Source: Chloroflexota bacterium (lineage in GTDB: Bacteria > Chloroflexota > Dehalococcoidia > DSTF01 > RBG-16-68-14). Taken from it: 38,822 bases of DNA. Where the stretch lies: NCBI GenBank assembly GCA_022565155.1, contig JADFKB010000012.1, forward strand, positions 1 through 38,822. The letters are read 5' to 3'. The notes under the pieces are model-generated. The model searched no databases. It was not told where the DNA came from and saw only the letters and a list, made by a program, of their open reading frames with translations. The first letter of the stretch is position 1, and each line of letters begins with the position of its first letter. The position numbers and the translations under genes were made by a program. Shown piece after piece: positions 8,511 through 17,463 of this stretch.

Positions 8511-8793
8511 AGGCGCAACGAGATCCGCCCTAAGAGCTGATGACTTCTGCGTGGGAAGTCAGGAATGGATCTGCAAGGAATGTGACACGCTTCGACCGCG
8601 CGACCGCCAACATCCGAACACCCACAAACAGTACGCGGGTGATTGAGCGCTCAATTCGCAGTATGCGTGGTAGGCCTTATTCGTACAGTATCGGTCGAAT
8701 GATGTAGGCCGAGCCCCTGCCGTGGGCAGGCGTTTCGCTCGTCGCAACGCGGCGCAATGTTCATAGGAAGCACCACTTGCGATCGAAGGCCTG

Positions 8794-10038
8794 ATGAACG
8801 TGCAGCGGAAAAGGATAGTCATTGTCGGGGCGGGCTTTGCCGGCCTCCAAGCTGCGCGTCAGTTCCGGTCGGCCCCGGTTGACGTCACCGTCATCGACAA
8901 GCACAACTACCACACATTCGTGCCCCTCCTCTATCAGGTGGCCACAGCTGGCCTTGAGCCCGAAGAGGTCGCTCAGCCGATCCGCCGAATACTACGCGGC
9001 GCCAGGAACGTACAGTTCCTTCTGGCTACGGTGACTGCGGTTGACCTCGACGGCCGCGTCGTAATAACAAGCAATGGGCGAGTCGCGTATGACCACCTGA
9101 TCTTCGCTGCTGGCAGCACCCCGAATTTTTTCGGCCTGGAGTCCGTGGCGAAAACGGCTGCTACGCTACGCGACTTGGACGACGCCGAAGCGCTGAGAGA
9201 CAGGGTTCTCCTCGCCTTTGAGCGCGCTGCCGCGGAGCCAGACCTAGAGCGCCAACGGGAGCTTATGACGATCGTCATCGTCGGCGGTGGGCCGACGGGC
9301 GTCGAGCTTGCCGGCGCGCTCGCCGAACTGAAGCGGCACGTCCTGCCCCACGACTATCCGGAGCTGGACCTCTCTATCGCGAAAGTCGTATTGCTGGAGG
9401 CGACCGACCACCTGCTACCTGAAATGCCGCCCAAACTGCGGGCGAAAGCCAAAGAGAAGCTCGAAGCCCTAGGGGTGGACGTGCGAACAGGTAGCATCGT
9501 GGCCGGCGCCGACGGCAACGGCGTGGCTCTTCGCAACGGCGAAAGAGTGGCCGCTGACACTGTCGTTTGGGTAGCAGGACTGCGGGCTGTCCCCTTGGCA
9601 GAATCTCTTCCCATCCCAACGGGCGCCGCTGGGCGGCTCATCGTCCGGGAAACGCTCCAACTCCCGGGGCATCCCGAGTCGTATGCCGTTGGTGATGTAG
9701 CCCACGTGGGGGGGCCGGACACGCCGCCGCACCCGATGCTCGCTCCGGTGGCGATTCAGCAAGGTGCCGTCGCTGCCAAGAACATCCTGCGACAGATTGC
9801 GGGCGAGGAACTCCAGCCGTTCGTCTATAAGGACCGAGGTACAATGGCGACTATCGGGCGCCAGGCCGCTGTTGCTCACATCTTCGGCCTGCAGCTCAAC
9901 GGCTTTCTTGCCTGGCTGCTCTGGTTGGGGCTGCATCTCGTGTGGCTCATCGGCTTCCGCAATCGGCTGCTCGTTCTTGTGAACTGGGGCTGGAACTACC
10001 TGACGTACGAACGTGCCGTCAGGCTGATCCGCCACTAG
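8794..10038 (+). CDS. ndh: type II NADH dehydrogenase (NDH-2)
   Basis: A 414-aa FAD-dependent NADH:quinone oxidoreductase that passes electrons to the quinone pool without pumping protons. The FAD-binding GAGFAG is at 12-17, the NADH-binding GGGPTG at 164-169, and AVGDVA is near 300. The early FVPLLYQVATAGLEP block, which contacts the flavin/quinone site, is typical of NDH-2. The C-terminal region (~365-400) holds the hydrophobic amphipathic helices that anchor the enzyme to the membrane. It stands alone: a 283-base gap precedes it, with a small hairpin CCTGCC/GGCAGG at 8716-8730, and a convergent SDR gene follows. A sulfide:quinone reductase is less likely because the two active cysteines are not evident. 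Confidence 0.9.
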   Translation: MNVQRKRIVIVGAGFAGLQAARQFRSAPVDVTVIDKHNYHTFVPLLYQVATAGLEPEEVAQPIRRILRGARNVQFLLATVTAVDLDGRVVITSNGRVAYDHLIFAAGSTPNFFGLESVAKTAATLRDLDDAEALRDRVLLAFERAAAEPDLERQRELMTIVIVGGGPTGVELAGALAELKRHVLPHDYPELDLSIAKVVLLEATDHLLPEMPPKLRAKAKEKLEALGVDVRTGSIVAGADGNGVALRNGERVAADTVVWVAGLRAVPLAESLPIPTGAAGRLIVRETLQLPGHPESYAVGDVAHVGGPDTPPHPMLAPVAIQQGAVAAKNILRQIAGEELQPFVYKDRGTMATIGRQAAVAHIFGLQLNGFLAWLLWLGLHLVWLIGFRNRLLVLVNWGWNYLTYERAVRLIRH

Positions 10039-10096
10039 TCAGTTGGCAATGCGCTCCTGCCAGCGGGGCCCAGGCATCAAGCCGGCGGCGGAAGTC

Positions 10097-10858
10097 TCAG
10101 GGTACCATCACGGAGCCGCCGCTGATAGAAACGACCTCCCCGGTAATGTACCGTGACATATCGCTCGCGAGGAAGACAGCGAGGTCAGCTACATCGGGCG
10201 GCTGACCCACGCGCCCGAGCGGGACGCGCTTGGCGTAACGCTCGAAGAACTCCTTCGGGTAGATGCGTTCCAGGAACTCGTTGTAGATGAGGCCTGGCGC
10301 GATCGCGTTGACGCGAATTCCGTGGGGCCCAACCTCCGCCGCGACTGCTCTCGTCAGTCCCATCACGCCTGCCTTGGCGGCGGAGTAATGCGCCTCGCCA
10401 TCACCGCCGCCGATCCAGCCCGCGGACGACGACATGCTCACAATCGCGCCGCTCTTGCGCTCGATCATATGAGGGAGCACGGCTCGCATGCAATTGAACG
10501 TTCCAGTCAAGTTCACGTCGATCACGAGGCGCCACGTTTCGTCGTCCATCTCCCAGACGGGCGATAGCTTGTTGATCCCAGCATTGTTCATCAGGATGTC
10601 GATCTGCCCGTGCCGTTCGAGCGTGGCATCCACCATGCGTGTCACGTCGTCGACGTTGCGCACGTCCACTTCCAGGCCGAGGAATTCCTTGCCGAGTTCG
10701 TTCGACAGCGCTGACGCAACCTCCTCGACGCGCCGGGCGTGTGCGTCAGTGACCACCACCTTGGCGCCTTCCTCTGCCATCCGGCGGGCGGTGGCCTGGC
10801 CGATACCAGCGCCCGCGCCCGCAGTGATGATCGCAACTCTTCCGTCGAGAAGACCCAT
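10097..10858 (-). CDS. short-chain dehydrogenase/reductase (BadH/FabG-like)
   Basis: A 253-aa classical SDR, the usual length, which oxidises or reduces a hydroxyl/keto group with NAD(P). The cofactor loop is TAGAGAGIG (12-20), NNAG is at 91-94, and the catalytic set is Ser145, Tyr158 and Lys162. Asp38 after beta-2 suggests NAD(H). It is the second gene of a minus-strand pair, 8 bases after the crotonase gene. In Rhodopseudomonas palustris the SDR BadH and the crotonase BadI act in consecutive steps of cyclohexanecarboxylate degradation. The present pair has the same two families side by side. The substrate is inferred from that; a generic 3-hydroxyacyl reductase is an alternative. Confidence 0.85.
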   Translation of the reverse strand: MGLLDGRVAIITAGAGAGIGQATARRMAEEGAKVVVTDAHARRVEEVASALSNELGKEFLGLEVDVRNVDDVTRMVDATLERHGQIDILMNNAGINKLSPVWEMDDETWRLVIDVNLTGTFNCMRAVLPHMIERKSGAIVSMSSSAGWIGGGDGEAHYSAAKAGVMGLTRAVAAEVGPHGIRVNAIAPGLIYNEFLERIYPKEFFERYAKRVPLGRVGQPPDVADLAVFLASDMSRYITGEVVSISGGSVMVP

Positions 10859-10866
10859 CGTAGCGC

Positions 10867-11664
10867 CTACCTCGGGAATCGAGAGAAGTCGGCCTCGCGG
10901 CGCTCCAGGAAGGCGTTCTTCCCTTCGTCGGCCTCACCGCTCGTGTAGAAGTCGGGCGCGATCTCTTTCACCCAGCTCCGGCCGGATGCCTCTTTCATCG
11001 GCTCGTAGACCATCTTGAACGAGGCCTTGAGGATCTTCAGGCAGCTCGGGCTCTTCTGGAGCAGCTCTTCGCACCAGCGGTCCACCTCGGCGTCCAACTC
11101 CTCCGGCGCGACGACGGTGTTGACGAGGCCCATCTCAAGCGCCTCGCGAGCCGAGTAGCGGCGAGTGGTCATCCACATCTCTTTCGCCTTCTTGACTCCG
11201 ATGACGTGCGTGAGGTTCGCCACAATGTACCCGGACGCCGGGCTGCCCACGCGAGGCCCGACCTGCATAAACGTCGCGTTCTCTGAAGCGATAGTGAAAT
11301 CGGAGAAGTAGGCGAGGTGGTTGCCACCGCCGACGGCGTAACCGTTGACGCGGGCGATTACAGGCTTCAGGCAGTCCTCGATGCCCACATGGGGGTCCAG
11401 TGGCGCCGGCGCACGCGCCCCCTCCTGCTGCACCTCTTGCAGCCAGCGCACGTCCCCGCCAGCACAGAACGCTCTGTCGCCAGCGCCAGTCAGGACGACC
11501 ACTCCGACCTCCGGGTCTGAGCTGGCGTCGGCGACCGCCTCGGCCATCTCCGTCAGCGTCTGGCCCGTGAACGAGTTCATCGCCTTGGGGCGATTGATCG
11601 TGATCCACGCGGCGCCTCGAACATGGTGATGCTTCTCATAAAGAATGTCCTGGAATTCAGACAT
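10867..11664 (-). CDS. enoyl-CoA hydratase/isomerase family protein, BadI/MenB-like
   Basis: A 265-aa crotonase-fold enzyme acting on a CoA thioester in the cytoplasm. AFCAGGD (66-71) and NGYAVGGGN (107-115) supply the oxyanion-hole strands. The sequence from ITINRPKAMN through QVGPRVGS to the ALEMGLVNTVV block and the ERREADFSRFPR ending resembles, by eye, 2-ketocyclohexanecarboxyl-CoA hydrolase (BadI) and naphthoate synthase (MenB) more than a simple enoyl-CoA hydratase. No other menaquinone genes are nearby, which favours ring cleavage of an alicyclic acyl-CoA. It is the first gene of the pair with the SDR, transcribed away from the DUF1214 operon. The exact reaction is inferred. Confidence 0.82.
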   Translation of the reverse strand: MSEFQDILYEKHHHVRGAAWITINRPKAMNSFTGQTLTEMAEAVADASSDPEVGVVVLTGAGDRAFCAGGDVRWLQEVQQEGARAPAPLDPHVGIEDCLKPVIARVNGYAVGGGNHLAYFSDFTIASENATFMQVGPRVGSPASGYIVANLTHVIGVKKAKEMWMTTRRYSAREALEMGLVNTVVAPEELDAEVDRWCEELLQKSPSCLKILKASFKMVYEPMKEASGRSWVKEIAPDFYTSGEADEGKNAFLERREADFSRFPR

Positions 11665-12135
11665 CGTTTTTCGCCTCCCAATATCGTGGCCTGCCAGCTG
11701 GCAGCGCGGTTGACGCGAGGCATGCCAGCCCTCCCGCCGGCGGTCTGCGCCCCCTGTGCCTCGGTTCAGGGTTCTATCTTACAGCACAGAGGTGGGTTTC
11801 GCCCGCTGGCGTTGGCGGCGCGGCGTGGCACTATCGGCGAATAGTCTTACCTGATGGAAGGCCGGGCTTATACCCTGCTTTCTTCCCTCTGGTCGGTTCC
11901 GCGTATTGGTCTACAATCCTCACAACCAAAAGGCGCGGCACGACAGCACCGCCCGCATCGTGGCTGGTCTATGCCCAAGGTACGCTCCCAGAGGCCCCGA
12001 GGTTAGCCATTCCGTTTCCAGACAAAGGGTCGCGCATTACCTTTGCATGGTGCGATGCCTTCCTTGTAGAATTCGGTGTCACAGACATTGGCACGACACG
12101 CATCGTAACCAAGTGCCGTCGAGGGAAGGTCGAAA
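11665..12135. other. divergent intergenic region
   Basis: 471 bases between two diverging transcription units, so promoters for both probably lie here, but no clear -35/-10 pair stands out. It holds the 15-base string CTATCGGCGAATAGT at 11831-11845, which recurs exactly at 17585-17599 in another intergenic region. No gene is supported. Confidence 0.4.
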
Positions 12136-13323
12136 ATGGGTGGCGACAAGGTCGGCGTAACGCAGCCATTTATCGAAGCGGTCCGTGAGGCGGAGACGAT
12201 CATCGCTGGCGCTCCGCACGTAGAATCAGAGCAAGATCTGCTAGAAGGCTATGACTACCTGTCCGGCAGCATCCGTGCGGCGCTCCAGGCAGCGTGGTCG
12301 CGCGACTCGGAGCATCCCCGCTTTATTCGGTCCGCGACGCCCTACACGAAAGTGGGCCTCGATAACCCGGACACGCTCTACTTCAGCGCCCGCATCCAGG
12401 ACGATGCAGAGTACGTGGTGTCCGGTACCCGTGGAACCACAACCGATCTGAGCTTTCAGATCATGAACGGCGACTATTCACCCGCGCAGGCGCCGGATAG
12501 CCTTGCGGCGTTTGACGACCGAGAGTTCTCGATCGCTGAGGACGGCTCGTATGAGCTGACGTTCGGTCCGGCCAAGGCGAAGGCAGGCCCCAACTACTTC
12601 ACCCTCGGTCCCGGCGCCGCAATGCTGCTCGTACGGGAAGTGTACAGCGACTGGGTGAATGAACGTCCCGGGACGATTCGCATCCACCGTGTCGACACTG
12701 GCGGCACGGCTCCGCTGGCATTGACTGGGGATGTCCTTGCCCGGCGCTACAAGCTGGCGGGGAAGATCTTGCTCAGCCAGCTCAAGACGTTCCTCGCATT
12801 TCCTGAGTGGTTCTATCTCAAGCTGCCGGTCAACACGCTGACAGAGCCTCGCCTGACGCCCGGAGGCCTAACGACGCAATACTCCGCCGTCGGCCACTAC
12901 GAGCTTGCCGACGACCAAGCCATGATCGTCACGGTGCCCGCGTCCGACGCGCCATACCAGGGCATCCAGCTCGGAAGCATGTGGTACATCTCCACGGACT
13001 TCATCAACCACCAGACCAGCCTTACTGCGGACCAGGCGCGTATCGACTCGGACGGCAAGATTCGGTTCGTGATCTGCGAGCGCAACCCCGGCGTCGCGAA
13101 CTGGCTCGAATGCACCGGCCACCGCCGCGGCTACGTGCAGATACGGTGGCAACGCGTGTCACGCGAGTTCACACCCCAGGACGGCCCGGAGGTCGAGCTG
13201 GTGGCCTTCGACGAACTCGCGGCGAGACTTCGCTACTACGACGAAGCGCGCGTGACGCCGCAGGAATGGACGGCTCGGATCGGTGCACGACAGGCAGCGG
13301 TTACGGCCCGAATGCTCGGATGA
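12136..13323 (+). CDS. DUF1214 domain-containing protein
   Basis: A 395-aa protein of unknown biochemical role. The C-terminal third (about 290-365), with CERNPGVANWLECTGHRRG and YVQIRWQR, matches the DUF1214 pattern. The N-terminal region (DNPDTLYFSARI) resembles the partner region in long DUF1214 proteins. It has no signal peptide or membrane segment. GGGAAGG lies upstream of the ATG at a useful distance. Its stop overlaps the start of the SDR gene (ATGA at 13320-13323), and a sulfotransferase follows, so all three are probably co-translated. DUF1214 proteins often sit beside sulfotransferases, SDRs and lipid or steroid catabolic genes in actinobacteria; that association is from memory. Confidence 0.78.
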   Translation: MGGDKVGVTQPFIEAVREAETIIAGAPHVESEQDLLEGYDYLSGSIRAALQAAWSRDSEHPRFIRSATPYTKVGLDNPDTLYFSARIQDDAEYVVSGTRGTTTDLSFQIMNGDYSPAQAPDSLAAFDDREFSIAEDGSYELTFGPAKAKAGPNYFTLGPGAAMLLVREVYSDWVNERPGTIRIHRVDTGGTAPLALTGDVLARRYKLAGKILLSQLKTFLAFPEWFYLKLPVNTLTEPRLTPGGLTTQYSAVGHYELADDQAMIVTVPASDAPYQGIQLGSMWYISTDFINHQTSLTADQARIDSDGKIRFVICERNPGVANWLECTGHRRGYVQIRWQRVSREFTPQDGPEVELVAFDELAARLRYYDEARVTPQEWTARIGARQAAVTARMLG

Positions 13324-14123
13324 CGACATCGTCGTTGGCAGGCTCGCTGCTCCTCGAGGGCAAAGTCGTCGTCGTATCCGGAGTCGGACCCGGCCTCGGG
13401 AGGTCCATCGCCGTGCGTTGCGCGCTCGCTGGAGCCGACATCGTCCTCGCGGCGCGCACGGAAGCCCGCCTCCGCGAGGTGGCCGCGGAGATCGCCGAGC
13501 ACGGCCGCAAGGCAGTGACGGTCACCACCGACATCACGGATGAAGAGTCCGCCACACACCTGGCCGAGACCGCGTTGTCGGAGTTCGGCCGCGTCGATGC
13601 GCTCGTCAACAACGCCTTCGCCATGCCTCCGATGGCCGATCTCGCCGACGCCGACTTCGAGCAGATGCGCGCATCCATGGAGACCAACGTCCTTGCCGCG
13701 CTGCGGCTGACCAACCTCTTCACGCCGGCCTTGATCGCCAGCCGCGGCTCGGTCGTGATGATCAACTCCGCTGTGCTGCGCCACTCGCGGCGACCGTACG
13801 GCGCCTACAAGATGACGAAAGCGGCCCTGCTCTCGATTGCGCAGAGCCTGTCGACCGAACTCGGCCCCCAGGGCGTGCGCGTCAACACCGTCGCGCCGGG
13901 CTATATCTGGGCCGACACGCTTCAGGCCTACTTCGCTCACCTGGCGAAAGGGCGCGGTGTCAGTGCCCAGCAGGTCTACGACGAGACCGCAGCCGACATC
14001 GATCTCCGCAAGCTGCCGGAACCCGACGAGATCGCAGACGCCGTGGTGTTCCTCGCATCCGACCTGGCGCGCGCGATCACGGGCCACTGCCTCGACGTCA
14101 ACGGCGGCGAGTTCCACCACTAA
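13320..14123 (+). CDS. short-chain dehydrogenase/reductase
   Basis: A 267-aa classical SDR. The reading frame is open far upstream, but that part is antisense-like read-through of the DUF1214 gene. The ATG at 13320, overlapping the DUF1214 stop, is the natural start and gives the normal length. The cofactor motif GVGPGLG (a variant of TGxxxGIG) is near residue 20, NNAF replaces the usual NNAG, and the catalytic YGAYKMTKAA carries the Tyr and Lys. It would interconvert an alcohol and a ketone with NAD(P). It sits between DUF1214 and the sulfotransferase, so it may prepare or remove a hydroxyl on the same substrate. Specificity is unknown. Confidence 0.85.
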   Translation: MTTSSLAGSLLLEGKVVVVSGVGPGLGRSIAVRCALAGADIVLAARTEARLREVAAEIAEHGRKAVTVTTDITDEESATHLAETALSEFGRVDALVNNAFAMPPMADLADADFEQMRASMETNVLAALRLTNLFTPALIASRGSVVMINSAVLRHSRRPYGAYKMTKAALLSIAQSLSTELGPQGVRVNTVAPGYIWADTLQAYFAHLAKGRGVSAQQVYDETAADIDLRKLPEPDEIADAVVFLASDLARAITGHCLDVNGGEFHH

Positions 14124-14134
14124 GGTAGAGAACC

Positions 14135-15295
14135 ATGCAGCAGGGACGCGACGACGTCGGCACGATTGACGACCTGCACGCCTCGGCCAGGAAGATCACC
14201 GGTCTGGACGACTTCGGCACCGACGACTACGGCGAGGCGCTGGCCGTCCTGCTGGAGTCGTACGCACGCGACGCCCGGCTGACGCCGTGGGGCAACAAGG
14301 CCGTTCGCGCCACGCTGCGGGGCGCCCTCGTCGCCCGCCAGCTCAGCGAGGCGGCTTCGCGACAGTATCCCGAGCACGCCGACGTAGCGTTCGAGAAACC
14401 GATCGTCGTCATCGGTTTGCCGCGGACGGGCACCACGGCGCTGCATCGTCTGCTCTGCGAAGACCCGCGGCATCAGGGGCTGGAGATGTGGCTCACGGAG
14501 GCGCCGCAACCCCGGCCGCCTCGCGAAACCTGGGAGGATAACCCGGTCTTCCAGCGCATCCAAGCAGCGTACGGCCAGTTCCACGTAGAGAATCCGGAGT
14601 TCATGGGCGTCCACTACATGTCGGCCGAGATGGTCGAAGAGTGCTGGCAGCTCCTTCGCCAGTCGATCATGTCTATCTCATACGAATCGCTGGCGCACCT
14701 CCCGACGTATTCACGCTGGCTGGCAGACCAGGACTGGACGCCGGCGTATCGCAGACACCGCACGAACCTGCAAGTGATCGGACTCCCCGACGCCGAACTC
14801 CGCTGGGTGTTGAAGAACCCCAGTCATCTGTTCGCACTGCCTGCGTTGCTCACGGTCTACCCGGACGCGCTGATCGTCCAGACGCACCGGGAGCCTGCCA
14901 CCACCATCGCCTCGATGTGCAGCCTCGCCGCCCAGGCGACGGCGGGCCAGTCGGATCTGTTTCAGGGCGAGGTCATCGGTCGCGTTCAACTGGACCTGTG
15001 GGCCCGCGGCGCGGAACGATTCATGGCTGATCGCGGACGGTACGACCCATCGCAGTTCATCGACGTTCGCTACGACGAGTTTGTCGCGGATCCGCTCGGC
15101 ACGGTCGAAGCGATCTACGACCATTTTGAACTGCGCTTGACTGACGAAGCGCTGGCCGCGATGGCGTCCCTGCACGCGGAGAGCGCTGCGGACGATCGCC
15201 GACCGTCGCACCGCTACGACCTGTCAGACTTCGGACTGACGGCCGATGAGGTCAACGAGCGTTTCTCGCACTACCGCAGCGTGTACCTCGACTAG
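14135..15295 (+). CDS. sulfotransferase family protein
   Basis: A 386-aa PAPS-dependent sulfotransferase. The 5'-phosphosulfate loop is GLPRTGTTALHR (94-105), and the 3'-phosphate-binding region is VQTHREPATTIASM near 250-262. It would move a sulfuryl group from PAPS to a hydroxyl on a small lipid, steroid-like or sugar acceptor. GGTAG/GAG-type ribosome sequence precedes the ATG, 11 bases after the SDR stop, so it belongs to the DUF1214-SDR operon. Length and pattern fit the Sulfotransfer_3 group common in mycobacteria and marine bacteria. No PAPS synthesis genes are in the window. The acceptor is unknown. Confidence 0.87.
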   Translation: MQQGRDDVGTIDDLHASARKITGLDDFGTDDYGEALAVLLESYARDARLTPWGNKAVRATLRGALVARQLSEAASRQYPEHADVAFEKPIVVIGLPRTGTTALHRLLCEDPRHQGLEMWLTEAPQPRPPRETWEDNPVFQRIQAAYGQFHVENPEFMGVHYMSAEMVEECWQLLRQSIMSISYESLAHLPTYSRWLADQDWTPAYRRHRTNLQVIGLPDAELRWVLKNPSHLFALPALLTVYPDALIVQTHREPATTIASMCSLAAQATAGQSDLFQGEVIGRVQLDLWARGAERFMADRGRYDPSQFIDVRYDEFVADPLGTVEAIYDHFELRLTDEALAAMASLHAESAADDRRPSHRYDLSDFGLTADEVNERFSHYRSVYLD

Positions 15296-15481
15296 GAGGT
15301 CGTTCTGCCGCTGTGACATAGCAAGCTGCGAAGCTACCTGTCGATGCTTGACCGCACGATCAACACTTAGTGTCATCTTGAGACGAGCCGGCTTTCTAGG
15401 ATCTGCTGCCTTGACGCGGGGTGCTCTTCAGGTTGATCGTTAGTTAGCTCGACCAATATCGCAGCTAAGGGGCTGATCGCC

Positions 15482-16279
15482 ATGGCTTCGAACGAACCTC
15501 CATCCATGTTCACGGACGCGTCGATGATCCGGCGTGTCCATCGAGAAGGGGTCACGCTCCTTGGCGGCGGCCGAGCACTGCTCATGCAGATCGCTCACCC
15601 GGCAGTCGCGGCCGCCGTTGCGGAGCATAGCTCTTTTCGTTCAGACCCGCTCCAGAGACTTCTGCGGACGCTGCGTCCCACGCTCGCGATCGCGTTCGGC
15701 ACTCGCGCCCAGGTGAGACGGGCGGTGTCGTTGATAAATGCGGTGCATCGCAGCGTGACTGGCCCCGGCTACAGCGCGACCGATCCAGCTCTCCTGCTCT
15801 GGGTGCTGGCGACCCTAATCGACACCTCTCTGTTGATGCACAAGCGGTTCGTCCATCCGCTTCGGCCGGCCGAAGTGGAGGCGTACTACGGAGACATGGT
15901 GTTAGCTGGGCGCCTCCTTGGTATACCGCCGGAACGCATGCCTGCTGGAATGTCCGCGTTCGAGACGTATATGGACGACACAGTGGAATCGCTTGAGGTC
16001 TCCAACACTGCCCGTCAGCTGGCAGCCGAACTCTTTCAACCAGCCTCCCCCTTAGCCCCGGCGATGTGGCTTCTACGGGGCCTGACGTCTGGTCTGTTGC
16101 CCGCGACTCTGCGAGAGCAGTTCGAACTGCCTTGGAGCCCCCTGAGAGAAGCGAGCCTTCAGGCGGCGGAGAAACTTAGCAGGGCAGTAGTGCCGCTCCT
16201 ACCGACGCCACTTCGGGCGCCGCCACCGTTCCTCATGCCGCCGGCCGCAGGCCTCGATGTCCTTAGCTCTGGCGGCTAG
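15482..16279 (+). CDS. oxygenase MpaB-family (DUF2236) protein
   Basis: A 265-aa protein with the DUF2236 layout: RRVHREGVTLLGGGRALLMQIAHPAVAA near residues 17-45, a middle WVLATLIDTSLLMHKRF helix, and EAYYGDMVLAGRLLGIP. This family includes the latex-clearing b-type haem oxygenase Lcp and the mycophenolic-acid enzyme MpaB. The His in QIAHP and the acidic/His residues of the helical core could bind haem or metal. AAGGGG lies upstream of the ATG. It follows the sulfotransferase by 186 bases in the same direction and may be part of the same metabolic group. Its last four bases overlap the end of the convergent phosphodiesterase gene. Confidence 0.72.
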   Translation: MASNEPPSMFTDASMIRRVHREGVTLLGGGRALLMQIAHPAVAAAVAEHSSFRSDPLQRLLRTLRPTLAIAFGTRAQVRRAVSLINAVHRSVTGPGYSATDPALLLWVLATLIDTSLLMHKRFVHPLRPAEVEAYYGDMVLAGRLLGIPPERMPAGMSAFETYMDDTVESLEVSNTARQLAAELFQPASPLAPAMWLLRGLTSGLLPATLREQFELPWSPLREASLQAAEKLSRAVVPLLPTPLRAPPPFLMPPAAGLDVLSSGG

Positions 16280-17463
16280 GCCAAGATCAACGGCACCAGC
16301 ATTTCGGCCGGCGTGAGACCTGCGTGGAAGCCGACCATCCAATCTTCCGGGGGTTCGTAGGCCAGCACGTCCTCTCCGAGAGGAAGAGCAAGATAGTCTC
16401 CAACACGCTGTCTGGTCACATCGGCAAAAGGACCGGGCCCAAAAAGCTCCAGCCGCTCCGCCTCGGAGGCCGTGAGCAGGACGAACCACTCCCCAAAGCG
16501 ATCCCGGAACCGTCGTTCAAACTCTTGAGCCTTGCCTTCCTTCACGTGGAATAACGGTACCCGCGGCTCGCCTGACGGTGGGGCGATCAGCAGATCCGCG
16601 ATATCATCATCGGCCCGTACGACATGCCTGTCACGCTCGCGAACCGCGACAAGCCCATGATCTGCAGTCGTCATCAGGCGCGCTCGGCCCTTGATGCCAT
16701 CCGCGAGTCGGCTCAACTCCCGATCAACGTTGACGACCTCAGCATGCACGGCGTCATCCTCTGGTCCGCGCTCGTGAGCCAAGGCGTCGACGAGAGGGTA
16801 GTAGAGATAGCTGTAGGTCGGGGCCCTCGCGGCTCCGATGCGAGTTAAGATGACATCAACGGCCTCCGAGAGCGTGGTGTAACCAGTGACCTCGGCGCCT
16901 CCGGACGTGTAGGACGTATAGACGCTGGAGGTGATCGCCTTAGGCACGAACGAGTGCCGTTCACACCGAAATCGAGGAGGAAGCGTAGGTACTGTGAAGA
17001 CATCGCTGCTCTTGATTCCCCATTTGCCGAGTGGGCGCTTGCTGAAGCGTTCGATGAATGGCAGCACCGTCGCAGAAACGTCGTAGTCGACCAAGTAGCT
17101 CCACCAGGTTGGGACGCCGTGGACGCTGGGCCAGAGGCCGGTCGCAAGGGAGGTCAATGCGGCCACCGTCGTAGACGGGAAGACCGCCTGCAACGTCATG
17201 CACATGTGGGATCGCAGGAATGAGTCCTCGGCAAGCTGTTCGACAAGTTCCGCACCTAGGCCATCGACGAGGGCTAGGACGTAGTGATCCGACTGGCCAA
17301 CCTGCGAAACGATGCGCTCCGCACCCTTCGTGAGTTCGAGGTCGCCAACACCCGCGAGCGTCGCGATCGCCTGCGACAGGTCGACAGAGTTTGGCACGTC
17401 CGGCGAGGGACGCACTAGGAGGCCAGCCTCGAAAGATTCGAGTAGCCTGCCTACGTCACTCAT
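16276..17463 (-). CDS. alkaline-phosphatase-superfamily phosphodiesterase (nucleotide pyrophosphatase-like)
   Basis: A ~395-aa metallo-hydrolase of the type I phosphodiesterase / PglZ group. ALVDGLGAEL carries the first metal aspartate, FPSTTVAALTSLATG the threonine nucleophile, YYPLVDALAHERGP the metal Asp and His, and TTADHGLV the Asp-His pair. These are the expected two-zinc site residues in order. It hydrolyses phosphodiesters or sulfate esters; the natural substrate is unknown, and its nearness to a sulfotransferase makes sulfate esters worth considering. The ribosome sequence AGGAGGGG lies inside a longer frame starting with GTG at 17490, so the ATG at 17463 is preferred. The 3' end overlaps the MpaB-like gene by four bases. 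No signal peptide is seen. Confidence 0.8.
   Translation of the reverse strand: MSDVGRLLESFEAGLLVRPSPDVPNSVDLSQAIATLAGVGDLELTKGAERIVSQVGQSDHYVLALVDGLGAELVEQLAEDSFLRSHMCMTLQAVFPSTTVAALTSLATGLWPSVHGVPTWWSYLVDYDVSATVLPFIERFSKRPLGKWGIKSSDVFTVPTLPPRFRCERHSFVPKAITSSVYTSYTSGGAEVTGYTTLSEAVDVILTRIGAARAPTYSYLYYPLVDALAHERGPEDDAVHAEVVNVDRELSRLADGIKGRARLMTTADHGLVAVRERDRHVVRADDDIADLLIAPPSGEPRVPLFHVKEGKAQEFERRFRDRFGEWFVLLTASEAERLELFGPGPFADVTRQRVGDYLALPLGEDVLAYEPPEDWMVGFHAGLTPAEMLVPLILA

Noticed and set aside
8511-8793. A terminator at the CCTGCC/GGCAGG hairpin (8716-8730) before ndh
   Set aside because: Stem of only six pairs and no T-run; not strong enough to call.
12807-13319. 171-residue N-terminal extension of the second SDR
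   Set aside because: It overlaps the DUF1214 gene in another frame and is Arg/His-rich; ATG 13320 with the ATGA overlap gives a normal SDR.
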